Part shown: positions 13,203-22,015 of the stretch, piece by piece
How the letters are laid out: the number at the start of each line of letters is the position of its first letter
How positions within the stretch are numbered: the stretch's first letter is position 1
Source of the DNA: Magnetococcales bacterium
Lineage (GTDB): Bacteria; Pseudomonadota; Magnetococcia; Magnetococcales; JADGCL01
Direction of reading: 5' to 3'
Length of the DNA stretch: 37,645 bases
Assembly (NCBI GenBank): GCA_015229005.1
Contig: JADGCL010000029.1
Coordinates: 1 to 37,645 of the forward strand
The notes under the pieces: model-generated
Databases searched by the model: none
Told to the model about the DNA's origin: nothing
What the model saw: only the letters and a program-made list of their open reading frames with translations
Position numbers and translations under genes: made by a program

Positions 13203-13826
13203 ATGTCTCTTCCTGGTTGGTTGCGTTCTCCGGGTTCCTCTGTCCTCTTGTGTCTTTCCCTGGTTCCGTTGCTGGTGGTGTGGGAAGCTGGGGCGGGTCC
13301 GGGGGACGACGGGCTCCCCTTTTTTGAGTGTCCATCCGTTGGCGGTGCGGTTGTCCTGAGTTACGCTCCTTGTGGGGCTTCGGAGGCCGATGCGGCGCGT
13401 TATCGGCAGCGGGTATTGGAGGCCGTTGAGCGGCGCGAGACAGGGGAGAAGGATCCGGCGGCGGGTTTGCCGGCAAAGGAGGCTTCTGCCGGAGCGGTTG
13501 CCCCGGGTTTGGGTTCTGTCTCCGGTTCTTTCCGAGGGGGTGGGCCTGGTGAATCTGCGGTGGGGGGCGTGGCCGGGGGAGTTCCGCAGGATGATCTGGC
13601 CAGGGCCCAAGGGGAGGCCATGGGCCGGATCATGAGCGATCCGGCCTTGTTGCAGCGGGTCATGGCCTTGAAGGACGACCCTGCCTTTCGGAAGGCGGTG
13701 GAGAGTCCGGAGATCCGGAGTGCTTTGGAACGGGGCGACGTGGGGGCCTTGACCCGGGATCCGCGAATTCTTGAGCTTCTTTCCCACCCCATTGTTCGGG
13801 AGATCGAAGGAAGGGAGCCCCCCTGA
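13203..13826 (+). CDS. Small exported protein of unknown function with STI1-like C-terminal region
   Basis: About 207 residues. The N-terminus looks like a signal peptide or anchor (hydrophobic SSVLLCLSLVPLLVVWEAGA). A short segment with two cysteines follows (FFECPSVGGAVVLSYAPCG) that resembles the DUF4124-type 'Y.C.D..G.V.....PC' pattern. Then comes a low-complexity Gly/Ala linker. The C-terminal 70 residues carry repeated short helices with Asp-Pro spacers (SDPALLQRVMALKDDPAFRK, then GALTRDPRILELLSHP), resembling STI1/chaperonin-binding repeats. Function is unknown; protein-protein contact in the periplasm is an inference. Start ATG 13203 is preferred over GTG 13191; the ribosome site is weak. 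It follows the MerR gene by 39 nt. Confidence 0.6.
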   Translation: MSLPGWLRSPGSSVLLCLSLVPLLVVWEAGAGPGDDGLPFFECPSVGGAVVLSYAPCGASEADAARYRQRVLEAVERRETGEKDPAAGLPAKEASAGAVAPGLGSVSGSFRGGGPGESAVGGVAGGVPQDDLARAQGEAMGRIMSDPALLQRVMALKDDPAFRKAVESPEIRSALERGDVGALTRDPRILELLSHPIVREIEGREPP

Positions 13827-13905
13827 GAGGGGGGGGCGTTCGGCTCTGCGGCGCGGGGATGCGCGGTCGGAATCGATTGGTGAGGCCGCTTGGTTCCGGA
13901 AGGAA

Positions 13906-13932
13906 GACGAAGGTCTGTTTCCGTTCTTCGTC
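13906..13932. terminator. Weak hairpin between convergent genes
   Basis: GACGAAG (13906-13912) and CTTCGTC (13926-13932) form a perfect 7-bp stem with a 13-nt loop in the 145-bp gap between two converging genes. On the minus strand a TTCCTTCC stretch follows; neither side has a true T-run, so a terminator role is tentative. Confidence 0.3.
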
Positions 13933-13971
13933 CAGCGGGAGGGTCTTGTGTGGCCGTCCTGCGACAGGCTC

Positions 13972-14136
13972 TCAACAGGCGGCGAAGCGGGCGACTGCGT
14001 CCTTCAGTCGAAGCAGCCGCTCCTGGATGGATATGGCCTGTTTGTAGCTTTGGATGCCGCTGGCCAGGACGGACTCTTCGTCGTTGTCGTAGATCCTGTA
14101 CTCTTCCCGACTGGCGATGATGTGCAATGTTTCCAT
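13972..14136 (-). CDS. Small hypothetical protein (54 aa)
   Basis: A 54-residue protein beginning METLHIIASREEYRIYDNDE and ending ARFAAC. It is mostly polar with a helical second half (SIQERLLRLKDAVARF) and no signal or membrane segment. Start: ATG at 14136 with a GGAAAGGA-type ribosome site upstream on the minus strand. Its residue composition is far from that of the Arg/Pro/Gly-rich shadow reading frames nearby, which is the main reason to call it real. It lies 160 nt downstream of the 114-residue minus-strand gene and may be cotranscribed. I do not recognise the family. Confidence 0.5.
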   Translation of the reverse strand: METLHIIASREEYRIYDNDEESVLASGIQSYKQAISIQERLLRLKDAVARFAAC

Positions 14137-14296
14137 GGGGGATCCTTTCCGGACTCCGCCGTTGGGGTGCGCCCGGGGTCGCCGTTCAGGTATGTGTTTC
14201 CGGAGTGAGGTCTGTTGCACGACTCCCTGCGGTCCCGGGGAGGGCGGGGCCCGACCAGGCCCCCACCGGGGGGGGCTCGCGGGGAGAGAAGACGTG

Positions 14297-14641
14297 TCAG
14301 GCGGCCTGGTATTTTGCCGATTCCTGAGTCCCTCTCTGGCTGAAGGGGCGCCCGATCAGGGAGCGGGTTTTGTCGTGGCGTCCCGATTTGGCCATGAGGT
14401 CGAGGGCGCAACGATGGACGAATGCTGGGTGGTAGCCGGCGAAGACGCAGACCAGGCGGAAGTTCTCGTCGGCCTCATGGAACCATTCCCTGGCTGAATC
14501 GCGGAGCTTGCGGCCCTCGTCGCTGACCGGTTCGGAGAGGGCATCGTGGAAGGCCCGGATCAGGACGCTTCGCCAGAGGTGTTCCTCGGGGGTTGCGCTG
14601 GCTTCGATGTCGGACATCATGGGCAGTTCCAGTGGTTCCAT
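14297..14641 (-). CDS. Hypothetical protein (114 aa), phage-like small protein family resemblance
   Basis: A 114-residue soluble protein. It has the pattern LWRSVLIRAFHDALS, then a Ser-Ala-Arg-Glu-Trp-Phe helix, then DENFRLVCVFAGYHP and a basic tail. The 'W..VL..A..DA ... A..W....DENF..VC..AG..P..V' layout recalls short proteins found in prophages and mobile islands. That is a resemblance by memory, not a proven match. Start ATG at 14641 is supported by GGAGAG about 7 nt upstream on the minus strand. It is divergent from the SppA-type gene; the 275-bp gap between them carries the inverted repeat at 14695-14721. Function unknown. Confidence 0.6.
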   Translation of the reverse strand: MEPLELPMMSDIEASATPEEHLWRSVLIRAFHDALSEPVSDEGRKLRDSAREWFHEADENFRLVCVFAGYHPAFVHRCALDLMAKSGRHDKTRSLIGRPFSQRGTQESAKYQAA

Positions 14642-14694
14642 GGGGCACTCTCCGGGGGTGGTCAGGGATTGGCGTCAGGCCCGATTGCCATGAG

Positions 14695-14721
14695 GATGTC
14701 ACGATTGGTGGATCTGACATC
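14695..14721. promoter_or_regulatory. Inverted repeat in divergent intergenic region
   Basis: GATGTCA (14695-14701) and TGACATC (14715-14721) are perfect inverted 7-mers separated by 13 bp, about two helical turns centre to centre. They lie between the minus-strand 114-residue gene and the plus-strand SppA-type gene. A consensus -35 TTGACA follows at 14724-14729, but no convincing -10 is placed behind it. An operator is plausible; no regulator is identified. Confidence 0.35.
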
Positions 14722-14916
14722 GTTTGACATAATCGATGCAATGCGTGTGCCATTTAACCGGAATGGGCTGAGTTCGAGGAGGGGCGGTGTTCGGCGGAAT
14801 TTGGGGTACCTCCGGGAGGGCGAATTGGGACGGGAAGGTGGCAATCTTGGCCGTTTCGTGCCTTTTTTTCCCTGGGGATGCTTGTTGCGGCAGGAGACGA
14901 ACTCTGGGGTGGGATC

Positions 14917-15963
14917 ATGGACAAGACCGAGCCGATGTTGCCCGGGGGTGCGGTGGAACCCGGCTTCCAGGGGCGTGACGGGATGTTGACGTTGGAAATC
15001 TTGACGCAATTGGAGGAGAGTCGGGAACGTGAGCGTCAGGCTTTGGAGACGCTTTTTTTGGCGCAACTCAAGGAGCAGCGACGCGCCAACCGTGGGAAGA
15101 ATTGGTTTCGGTTGTTCATTGCCCTATACCTTGTGGTTCTCCTGGTGCTTGGGGAGGGGGTGGATGGGATTCTCGGGCTCGATTTCGACAAGCCCGCCGG
15201 GGGTGCGGGGGGACATACGGCGCTGGTCGATCTGGAAGGGGCGATCATGGCTGCGACGCCGCAGAGCGCCGAAAACGTCATCGAGGGATTGAAGGACGCC
15301 TTCAAGGATGATGAGACCCGGGCGGTGGTGATTCGGATCAACAGCCCGGGTGGAAGCGCGGTGCAGGCGGGAATGATCCACGACGAGATGCTGCGGTTGC
15401 GGAAGAAGTATCCCAAGATTCCGCTCTATGCGGTTCTTGGCGATCTCTGCGCCTCGGGGGGGTACTACGTGGCGGCGGCGGCCCAGGAAATCTATGCCGA
15501 CAAGGCGACTCTTGTCGGGTCGATCGGGGTGATCATGCGGGGGTTCGGGCTGAGCGATCTGATCGGTCGGTTGGGTATCGAGAATCGGACGATGACTGCC
15601 GGTCGCAACAAGGATTTTCTCGATCCGTTCGCTCCCATGAAGGAGGAGGAGCGAGCCCATGTGCAGAAGCTCCTCGATAAGATTCATGCACAGTTCATCA
15701 AAGCGGTCAAGGATGGTCGGGGGGATCGCCTGAAGACGGATCGTGGGGACCTCTTCGAAGGGCTGATCTGGACCGGGGAAGAGGCGGTCGATCTGGGGCT
15801 TGCCGATGGCCTGGGATCGGATTCCTGGGTGGCGCGGGAGAAAGTCAAGGTCCCGAAGATGGTCGATTTCACCCGCGATCCCGATTGGTTGAGCCGGGTG
15901 TCGGATCAGTTGGGCGAGACCTTGATGATGAATCTGGGTCGAGTCGAGGTCGTGCTGAGGTGA
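14917..15963 (+). CDS. sppA: SppA-type signal peptide peptidase (S49 family), membrane anchored
   Basis: A 348-residue S49 serine protease of the single-domain type. A charged, coiled-coil-prone N-terminal region (EESRERERQALETLFLAQLK) precedes one membrane span (LFIALYLVVLLVLGEGV), then the protease domain. Seen: RAVVIRINSPGGSAVQAGMI, the Ser nucleophile in DLCASGGYYVAAAA (about S180), GSIGVIM, and the general-base lysine about 52 residues later in GRNKDFLDPF (K232). That Ser-Lys spacing equals the known bacterial SppA dyad. The family degrades leftover signal peptides at the membrane. Start ATG 14917 is favoured; ATG 14878 would add 13 residues and no strong ribosome site separates them. 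The 60-residue cytosolic N-terminus is longer than in typical SppA. Confidence 0.85.
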   Translation: MDKTEPMLPGGAVEPGFQGRDGMLTLEILTQLEESRERERQALETLFLAQLKEQRRANRGKNWFRLFIALYLVVLLVLGEGVDGILGLDFDKPAGGAGGHTALVDLEGAIMAATPQSAENVIEGLKDAFKDDETRAVVIRINSPGGSAVQAGMIHDEMLRLRKKYPKIPLYAVLGDLCASGGYYVAAAAQEIYADKATLVGSIGVIMRGFGLSDLIGRLGIENRTMTAGRNKDFLDPFAPMKEEERAHVQKLLDKIHAQFIKAVKDGRGDRLKTDRGDLFEGLIWTGEEAVDLGLADGLGSDSWVAREKVKVPKMVDFTRDPDWLSRVSDQLGETLMMNLGRVEVVLR

Positions 15964-16024
15964 GGTTGTGAGGAGTTGAATGTCTGAATAAGTGGAAATG
16001 GGGGGTATTTTCTTGGACGGTGCA

Positions 16025-16048
16025 ATCTCCCGGGAGATGACCTAGAAT
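16025..16048 (+). promoter_or_regulatory. acnB promoter with perfect 14-bp palindrome
   Basis: ATCTCCCGGGAGAT (16025-16038) is a perfect palindrome. It lies 4 bp upstream of TAGAAT (16043-16048), a good -10 box, and fills the spacer behind a weak -35 (GTGCAA at 17 bp). A site between -35 and -10 is a standard repressor position. The promoter lies 59 nt upstream of the acnB start; the regulator is unknown. Confidence 0.5.
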
Positions 16049-16106
16049 GGTCACCCGAGCCGGAGGAAACGGCGCCTGACACCAACACCGCGAAGGAGGT
16101 CATCTG

Positions 16107-18662
16107 ATGCTGGACGCCTATCGACAACATGTTGCAGAAAGGGCCAAGGAGGGGGTACCGCCTCTGCCGCTGAACGCTTCCCAGACCGAGGCCTTGGTCG
16201 GCCTGTTGCAGAAGCCGCCTGCTGGGGAGGAGGCCTTTCTCCTCGACCTGATCACCAACCAGGTCCCGCCCGGGGTGGATGACGCTTCGGAGGTGAAGGC
16301 CCGGTTTTTGGCCGGTGTCGCCAAGGGGAGTCTCAAGTGTCCGATGATCGATGCCAAGGCGGCGGTCGCCCTCTTGGGAACGATGATGGGCGGTTACAAC
16401 GTCAAGCCGCTGATCGAGTGTCTGGATATACCGGCGTTGGCGGCGGATGCGGTGAAGGCTCTTTCGCAGACGTTGCTGGTTTACGATTCGTTTGGTGAGA
16501 TCGTGGCCAAGGCGAAGGGCAACCCCCACGCCAGGCAGGTGTTGCAGAGCTGGGCGGATGCGACCTGGTTCACCTCGCGTCCGGAAATGCCGGAAGAGGT
16601 GACGGTGACGGTATTCAAGGTGGATGGCGAGATCAACACCGACGATTTTTCTCCGGCGTCGGAGGCGTGGAGCCGTCCGGACGTGCCGGTACACGCGAAG
16701 TCGATGCTGGTGACCCGCAAGGAGGGTTCGCTGGCGGAGCTGGAGTCCCTGAAGAAGAAAGGTCATCCCCTCGCTTTTGTTGGTGACGTGGTGGGGACCG
16801 GTTCTTCGCGGAAGTCGGCGGCCAACTCCCTGATCTGGCACATTGGCCAGGATATTCCGCATGTTCCGGCGAAACGGACCGGGGGGGTTGTGCTGGGCTC
16901 GACCATTGCTCCGATCTTTTTCAACACCGCCGAGGATTCGGGGATGTTGCCGATCCAGTGCGATGTCTCGGGGCTGAAGTCCGGTGATGTCGTCACGATC
17001 AATACCCGCAAGGGGACGATCGTGCGTGATGGCCAGACGGTGGTCAACTTCAAGCTGGAGCCCTCGACGCTGGCGGACGAACTCCGTGCCGGTGGTCGGG
17101 TCAATCTGATTATTGGTCGGAAGCTCACGGCGCAGGCGCGCGAGGCGCTGGGAATGTCGCCTTCGAAGCTCTTCGTCGAGGCCGATGTGCCGCCGGATAC
17201 GGGCAAGGGGTATACCCTGGCGCAGAAGATGGTTGGCAAGGCGGTGGGGCTTCCCGGGGTGCGTCCGGGCGCCTATTGCGAGCCGAAGATGACGACGGTG
17301 GGTTCCCAGGATACGACGGGTCCCATGACTCGGGACGAGATCAAGGAGTTGGCCTGTCTCGGATTTTCGGCCGAGATGGTGATGCAGAGCTTCTGCCACA
17401 CGGCGGCTTATCCCAAGTCGGTGGATATCGTCACCCACAACACCCTTGGCAAGTTCTTTTCGGACCGGGGCGGGCTGGCCTTGCGGGTTGGGGATGGGGT
17501 GATTCACTCATGGCTCAATCGCCTTTGCCTGCCGGATACGGTGGGCACCGGCGGGGATTCGCACACCCGGTTTCCCATCGGCATCTCTTTTCCGGCGGGT
17601 TCGGGTCTGGTCGCCTTTGCGGCGGCGACGGGCAACATGCCGCTGGTGATGCCGGAGTCGGTTCTGGTCCGTTTCACCGGTGAGATGCAGCCGGGCATCA
17701 CCTTGCGCGATCTTGTCAATGCCATTCCCTGGGTCGCGATCCGGAGGGGGCTCCTGACGGTGGCGAAGGCCGGCAAGAAGAACATTTTTTCCGGTCGCAT
17801 TCTGGAGATCGAGGGGCTGCCGCAGCTCAGGGTGGAGCAGGCCTTCGAACTGGCGGATGCCTCGGCGGAGCGTTCGGCCACGGCCGCGACGGTGTTGTTG
17901 GACAAGGAGCCAGTGGTTGAATATCTCCAGTCCAATGCGATGCTTCTCAAGAATCTGTTGAAGCGGGGGTACCAGAACCCGGCGGCGATCCAGCGGCGGT
18001 TGGAGGCGATCGAACAATGGTTGGCCGCCCCCTCTCTTCTGAAACCCGATGCCGATGCCGAGTATGCGGCGGTTCTGGAGATCGATCTGAATGAGATCAA
18101 GGAGCCGATCGTCGCCTGTCCCAACGATCCAGACGATGTCAAGCTCCTCTCCGAGGTTGCCGGGGACACCATCGACGAGGTCTTTTTGGGCTCCTGCATG
18201 ACCAACATCGGCCACTTCCGGGCGGCGGCGCGCATTCTCGATGGTGGTGCGGCGGTTCCGGGCCGGTTGTGGGTGGCGCCGCCGACGCGGATGGATGAGC
18301 GGCAGCTCATCGACGAGGGTGTCTACAGCGTCTTTGGCAAGGTTGGGGCGCGCACCGAGGTCCCCGGCTGTTCCCTGTGCATGGGCAATCAGGCCCGGGT
18401 GCGGGACAATTGCACGGTCTTCTCCACCTCGACCCGCAATTTCAACAACCGCATGGGCAAGGGCGCACGCTGCTACCTGGGTTCGGCGGAGTTGGCGGCG
18501 GTGTGCGCGGCGACCGGGAAGATTCCTACCGTGGCCGAATATCAGGCTGCGGTGAAGGACAAGATCGCCCCCAAGGAGAAGGAAGTCTATCGGTATCTCA
18601 ACTTCGACAAGATCCCGAATTATGAGGAGAGCGGTGTGGTGATTCCGATCCGGCCCGCCTGA
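16107..18662 (+). CDS. acnB: Aconitate hydratase B (bifunctional with 2-methylisocitrate dehydratase)
   Basis: An 851-residue AcnB-type aconitase, isomerising citrate and isocitrate in the TCA cycle. AcnB order is visible: an N-terminal HEAT-like helical domain ([20 protein letters not shown] onward), then the swivel domain, then the three-domain core. The [4Fe-4S] ligands are in [12 protein letters not shown] (about C697) and [13 protein letters not shown] (about C755, C758). The catalytic region [13 protein letters not shown] and [16 protein letters not shown] are intact. Length is close to E. coli AcnB (865). Start ATG 16107 has AAGGAGGT upstream. A promoter with a palindrome precedes it and a strong terminator follows at 18711-18749, so it is probably monocistronic. 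Confidence 0.97.
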   Translation: MLDAYRQHVAERAKEGVPPLPLNASQTEALVGLLQKPPAGEEAFLLDLITNQVPPGVDDASEVKARFLAGVAKGSLKCPMIDAKAAVALLGTMMGGYNVKPLIECLDIPALAADAVKALSQTLLVYDSFGEIVAKAKGNPHARQVLQSWADATWFTSRPEMPEEVTVTVFKVDGEINTDDFSPASEAWSRPDVPVHAKSMLVTRKEGSLAELESLKKKGHPLAFVGDVVGTGSSRKSAANSLIWHIGQDIPHVPAKRTGGVVLGSTIAPIFFNTAEDSGMLPIQCDVSGLKSGDVVTINTRKGTIVRDGQTVVNFKLEPSTLADELRAGGRVNLIIGRKLTAQAREALGMSPSKLFVEADVPPDTGKGYTLAQKMVGKAVGLPGVRPGAYCEPKMTTVGSQDTTGPMTRDEIKELACLGFSAEMVMQSFCHTAAYPKSVDIVTHNTLGKFFSDRGGLALRVGDGVIHSWLNRLCLPDTVGTGGDSHTRFPIGISFPAGSGLVAFAAATGNMPLVMPESVLVRFTGEMQPGITLRDLVNAIPWVAIRRGLLTVAKAGKKNIFSGRILEIEGLPQLRVEQAFELADASAERSATAATVLLDKEPVVEYLQSNAMLLKNLLKRGYQNPAAIQRRLEAIEQWLAAPSLLKPDADAEYAAVLEIDLNEIKEPIVACPNDPDDVKLLSEVAGDTIDEVFLGSCMTNIGHFRAAARILDGGAAVPGRLWVAPPTRMDERQLIDEGVYSVFGKVGARTEVPGCSLCMGNQARVRDNCTVFSTSTRNFNNRMGKGARCYLGSAELAAVCAATGKIPTVAEYQAAVKDKIAPKEKEVYRYLNFDKIPNYEESGVVIPIRPA

Positions 18663-18702
18663 GTCCGTAACGGGGTCGATACTCCTCTGCGAGGAGGAGG
18701 CG

Positions 18703-18708
18703 TATAAT
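18703..18708 (+). promoter_or_regulatory. Perfect TATAAT box just upstream of the acnB terminator
   Basis: TATAAT at 18703-18708 lies 3 bp upstream of the terminator stem, with no recognisable -35 at 16 to 18 bp. A small perfect inverted repeat CTCCTC/GAGGAG (18682-18696) precedes it. If used, transcription would start inside the hairpin. It may be an attenuated promoter for the gene at 18826 or chance. Confidence 0.25.
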
Positions 18709-18710
18709 GA

Positions 18711-18749
18711 ACCGGGGAGGGGTGTTGTCGGCGCCTCCCCGGTTTTTTT
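18711..18749 (+). terminator. Rho-independent terminator after acnB
   Basis: Perfect 10-bp stem ACCGGGGAGG (18711-18720) with CCTCCCCGGT (18734-18743), a 13-nt loop and T7 (18743-18749). It is a textbook terminator, placed 49 nt after the acnB stop and 77 nt before the next start. Confidence 0.9.
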
Positions 18750-18825
18750 GAGTGATTTGGTAGAGTGGGTTGCTGAAAGGGGTGTTTCCCGAAAGCGGGC
18801 GGTTGTGGCTTGGGGAGGTGTTGCC

Positions 18826-19395
18826 ATGTCTCATACGGTGACGTTGGAAGAGGTCTGGAAGATGTTCCGGGAAACGGCTCTCCAGATTGAGAAAACGTCT
18901 GCACAGATGCGGGAGACTGATCTTAGGTTCAAGGAAACGGACCGCAAGATTCAGGAGGTCTCGCGGCAGATCGGCAATCTGGGGGGGAAGTGGGGGCAGT
19001 TCGTGGGGAATCTGGTGGCGCCGAACTGTCGGAAGGTGTTCGCCGAGCGTGGAATTCCGGTGCATGAGGTGCATCAGCGGGTAAAAAAGAGATTTGACGA
19101 TGGTCGCAACATGGAGATCGACATTCTGGTGGTCAATACTGATGCCGTGGTCCTGGTCGAGGTGAAAAGTACGTTGACGGTCAGGGATATCCGGGAGCAT
19201 CTCGATCGTCTGGGTTGGTTCAAGGAGTTCTTTCCCCGCTACGGTGATTGCCGGGTGATGGGGGCCGTTGCCGGGATGGCGAGCGAGGAGGGGGCGGAAG
19301 AGTTCGCCAGGAATCAGGGGCTTTTTGTCCTGGTCCAGTCCGGAGAGACCATGGAGTTGGCCAATGAAGCCCGGTTCCAGCCCCGGGTGTGGTAG
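18826..19395 (+). CDS. Coiled-coil PD-(D/E)XK nuclease-like protein (DUF3782-type)
   Basis: A 189-residue soluble protein. Residues about 8-55 form a coiled coil of repeated Glu/Thr/Lys heptads (QMRETDLRFKETDRKIQEVS). Residues 95-114 hold a PD-(D/E)XK core: EIDILVV (D99) then VVLVEVKSTL (E112, K114), the metal-binding triad of this nuclease fold. A conserved helix with the basic HQRVKKRF precedes it. Proteins of this shape are frequent, often in several copies, in cyanobacteria and environmental proteobacteria. Their role is unproven and nuclease activity is only inferred. Start ATG 18826 has GGGGAGG (18812-18818) 7 nt upstream. It stands alone between the acnB terminator and a convergent kinase gene. 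Confidence 0.8.
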   Translation: MSHTVTLEEVWKMFRETALQIEKTSAQMRETDLRFKETDRKIQEVSRQIGNLGGKWGQFVGNLVAPNCRKVFAERGIPVHEVHQRVKKRFDDGRNMEIDILVVNTDAVVLVEVKSTLTVRDIREHLDRLGWFKEFFPRYGDCRVMGAVAGMASEEGAEEFARNQGLFVLVQSGETMELANEARFQPRVW

Positions 19396-19477
19396 TTCCC
19401 GCATCCCTGCGGTGGGATCGGCTCGATGACCTGTCGACGACCGGGATGTGTTGCTCTGCCGGGAGGGCGGGCCGAAT

Positions 19478-21709
19478 TCAAAGTGTCCCCTCTTTCAGGG
19501 TTCCCTCGGCGACCTGACGAATCACCTCCAGAAGGCGCCGCTTCTTGATGGGTTTGGTGAGGAAAAAGTCGCAGCCGGCCTCCCGGCTCCTCTCCCTTTC
19601 TCCCTCAAGGGCATGGGCCGTCAGGGCGATGATGGTGACGGGGGGGCGTCTGTTTTCCTGCTCCCATCGGCGGATCAGACGGGTTGCGGTATAGCCGTCC
19701 ATGGCCGGCATTTGGACATCCATGAAGATCAGGTCCCAGGGGTGTGTCGTTGCCATTTCCACCGCCTTCTCGCCATCAGCGGCCACGGCCAGGGTGTGCG
19801 GGCTGTTTTTCAGGTAGGCCTGGATCAGCAGTTGATTATCCGGGGAGTCTTCCACCAGCAGAACAGCGCTGCCACTTACGGTCGAGGTATCGTGGGGTTG
19901 GTCTCCGTCTGGTCGGGGCGGTGGCGGGGATGCGGGCCCAAAGGGAAGGGTGACGAAAAAGGTGCTGCCGACGTGGAGTTGGCTCTGGACGCGGATATGG
20001 CCGCCCATCCGTTCCACCAGATGCCGGGATATGGTGAGGCCGAGTCCTGATCCCCCGAAGCGTCGGGTTACGCTGGAGTCGGCCTGAGTGAAGGAGTCGA
20101 AGATCTTGGTGAGGTGGTGATCGGCGATACCGATACCGCTATCCTCGATTGTCAGGGCGAGGCTCGGGAGAGTCCCCGATTCCACTCCTGCCAGCAAACG
20201 GACGAATCCCTGGGAAGTGAAACGAATGGCATTGCCCAGGAGATTGAAGAGGATTTGCCGCAGACGGGCCTGATCGACCCGGATCCAGGGGGGAACCCCG
20301 GGGTCCACCTCGCAGGTCACGGTCAACGCCTTCCCGGTGGCGAGGCCCCGCATTTGGTCAGTGATCTCGTGAAGCAGGTGATGGATCGGGACCGGCTCCG
20401 GGGAGAGTTCGATCTCGCCGGACTCGATCCGGGAGAGATCCAGGATCTGATCGATCAATCCCAGGAGACTCCTGCCGGCCCCGCGGAGGCGTTCGACATA
20501 GTCCAGTTGCTCCCCGGTCAGGCCCGATTCCGAGAGGAGTTCTCCCATCCCCAGGACCACGTTCATCGGGGTGCGAATTTCGTGGCTGACGGTGGTCAGA
20601 AACTGGCTCTTGGCGTTGCTGGCGCTTTCGGCCTGCTCCTTGGCCCGGATCAGATCGAGTTGGGTCCGTCTGTTTTGGGTGACCTCCCTGAGGATGAAGA
20701 TCAACCACTCCACCCTGCCGTCTTTTCCCCTGATCGGGTCGAGGCTCCAGTCCCAATAGGAGATCCCCCATTCCGGGTGTTCGGGAAATTCAAAGGGCTT
20801 GGCGGTGATGGAAAAGGGTTCTCCGCTTTCGACGACCTTGCGGAAGATGGCCTCGTTTTCGGCGTGAGGGAAAAGGGCGAAGTGGTTTTTTCCGGGAAAG
20901 AAATCGGGCTCTCGCGCACAGTCTCTGGCGTAGGAGTGATTGACCCGGATGAAATTGAATTTACTGTCCAGGAAGACCACGGAGGTGTGATTGTTGTTGA
21001 ACAACTGTTCCAGAAGGGCATTGGCATGGGTCAGCTCGGCGGTCCGTTCCTGGACCATGATTTCGAGTTGCCAGCGAAAGCTCTCGGCCTCGTCCCGTGC
21101 AAGCCGGGCCTCCCGGGTTGCCTGGACGGCAAGCGTCCGCTCCCGGGCCATGGCCTCCTCGGCCTGGACGGCCCGGCGTCGTTCCAGAGTCAAATGCGCG
21201 ACCATCTCCGCGAAGCCTGTGAGGAATCCGAGGATTGCCGGGAGTTTGTCCTCGGGAATCACGGGGACGTCGGCCAAGGCAGCCAGGTAGTCTTCCGCAA
21301 AGCCCAGATCCTCGGCCTGGCGAGAGAAGAAGGTCAGATCGGGGGGGGCTTGGAGAAACTGGCCGACGAAGACATTGGCGACGTGGAGGCCATCGACGAT
21401 GATCGGTGAGGCGGCATCCGTCAGGCCGTTGCGGCAGCGGTAAATGGCGAAGCGCTTGCCCTCGTTCAGGCGCAGGGCGAGTTCGGTGTCACTTTCCAGG
21501 CATCGACCGAGGCTCACTGGGTTCTGACGGTGGAAACCGGTACAGATCCTTTGCCAGCGGGAGGCGGTGTAGACTTTTCCTTTGAGATCGATGATGGCGG
21601 AGGCAATGCCGACGGCATCGCAGAAGTTGTCCAGCAGGCGCTGCAGCTGCTTGAAGTCCAGGAGCAGACCGAAGGGGACGTCTGACGGCGTATCCCGGTT
21701 TTCCGCCAT
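19478..21709 (-). CDS. Hybrid sensor histidine kinase with PocR and PAS domains
   Basis: About 743 residues, no membrane span, so probably cytosolic. Order: PocR-type ligand-binding domain (about 15-165; cysteines near 56, 70, 92; IYRCRNGLTDAASPI), coiled coil (170-235), PAS (230-348; WGISYWDWSLDPI), HisKA with phospho-His in FLTTVSHEIRTPMN (H376), HATPase with NLLGNAIRF (N493), DSGIGI (D523) and GSGLGLTIS, then a receiver domain with VLLVEDSPDN and phospho-Asp in IFMDVQMPAMDG (D664) and LTKPI. PocR domains are thought to bind small organic ligands such as diol or hydrocarbon derivatives. No output regulator is encoded beside it. The start is ATG 21709; TTG 21715 fits the GGAGGAGT ribosome site slightly better and adds two residues. 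Confidence 0.93.
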   Translation of the reverse strand: MAENRDTPSDVPFGLLLDFKQLQRLLDNFCDAVGIASAIIDLKGKVYTASRWQRICTGFHRQNPVSLGRCLESDTELALRLNEGKRFAIYRCRNGLTDAASPIIVDGLHVANVFVGQFLQAPPDLTFFSRQAEDLGFAEDYLAALADVPVIPEDKLPAILGFLTGFAEMVAHLTLERRRAVQAEEAMARERTLAVQATREARLARDEAESFRWQLEIMVQERTAELTHANALLEQLFNNNHTSVVFLDSKFNFIRVNHSYARDCAREPDFFPGKNHFALFPHAENEAIFRKVVESGEPFSITAKPFEFPEHPEWGISYWDWSLDPIRGKDGRVEWLIFILREVTQNRRTQLDLIRAKEQAESASNAKSQFLTTVSHEIRTPMNVVLGMGELLSESGLTGEQLDYVERLRGAGRSLLGLIDQILDLSRIESGEIELSPEPVPIHHLLHEITDQMRGLATGKALTVTCEVDPGVPPWIRVDQARLRQILFNLLGNAIRFTSQGFVRLLAGVESGTLPSLALTIEDSGIGIADHHLTKIFDSFTQADSSVTRRFGGSGLGLTISRHLVERMGGHIRVQSQLHVGSTFFVTLPFGPASPPPPRPDGDQPHDTSTVSGSAVLLVEDSPDNQLLIQAYLKNSPHTLAVAADGEKAVEMATTHPWDLIFMDVQMPAMDGYTATRLIRRWEQENRRPPVTIIALTAHALEGERERSREAGCDFFLTKPIKKRRLLEVIRQVAEGTLKEGTL

Positions 21710-21715
21710 GGACAA

Positions 21716-22015
21716 GGGGACTCCTCCGAAAGCTCTTCGCAGGTAAGTTGTCCTGCCCTGCCGAATCCTCGACGTGAGACTACTGCGAACAGGCAGCCGA
21801 GGCCGCAGCCTCTGGGGTCGAGGTCACGGTCGTCAGAGCCGAGGCCACGGTTGTGATATTGCGACCGCAACCGCGTACTCCGCAGCGAGTTTGACACGTC
21901 CCCGGGCCCCTGTCGAGACCGGTCGGCGAGGGGTGATCCGGGGTCCGGGAAGCCGGTGAGACGGGGAGATATCGTCGGGTGATCCTCTGGATTCGGACGG
22001 GATCACCTGTGTGGC
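21716..22015. other. Non-coding gap between kinase and protease genes, with hairpin
   Basis: 300 bp without a gene I can support. A perfect 8-bp inverted repeat GGTGATCC (21978-21985) / GGATCACC (22000-22007) lies just beyond the protease stop and could be a terminator stem, but no T-run follows on the minus strand. The motif GCCGAGGCC occurs twice (within about 21795-21850). A minus-strand reading frame ending near 21780 has an Ala/Thr-rich tail but no start or conserved part. Confidence 0.4.

Noticed and set aside
20114-21409. 431-codon plus-strand frame antisense to the histidine kinase
   Set aside because: It mirrors the conserved kinase domains; its composition is that of a complement frame.
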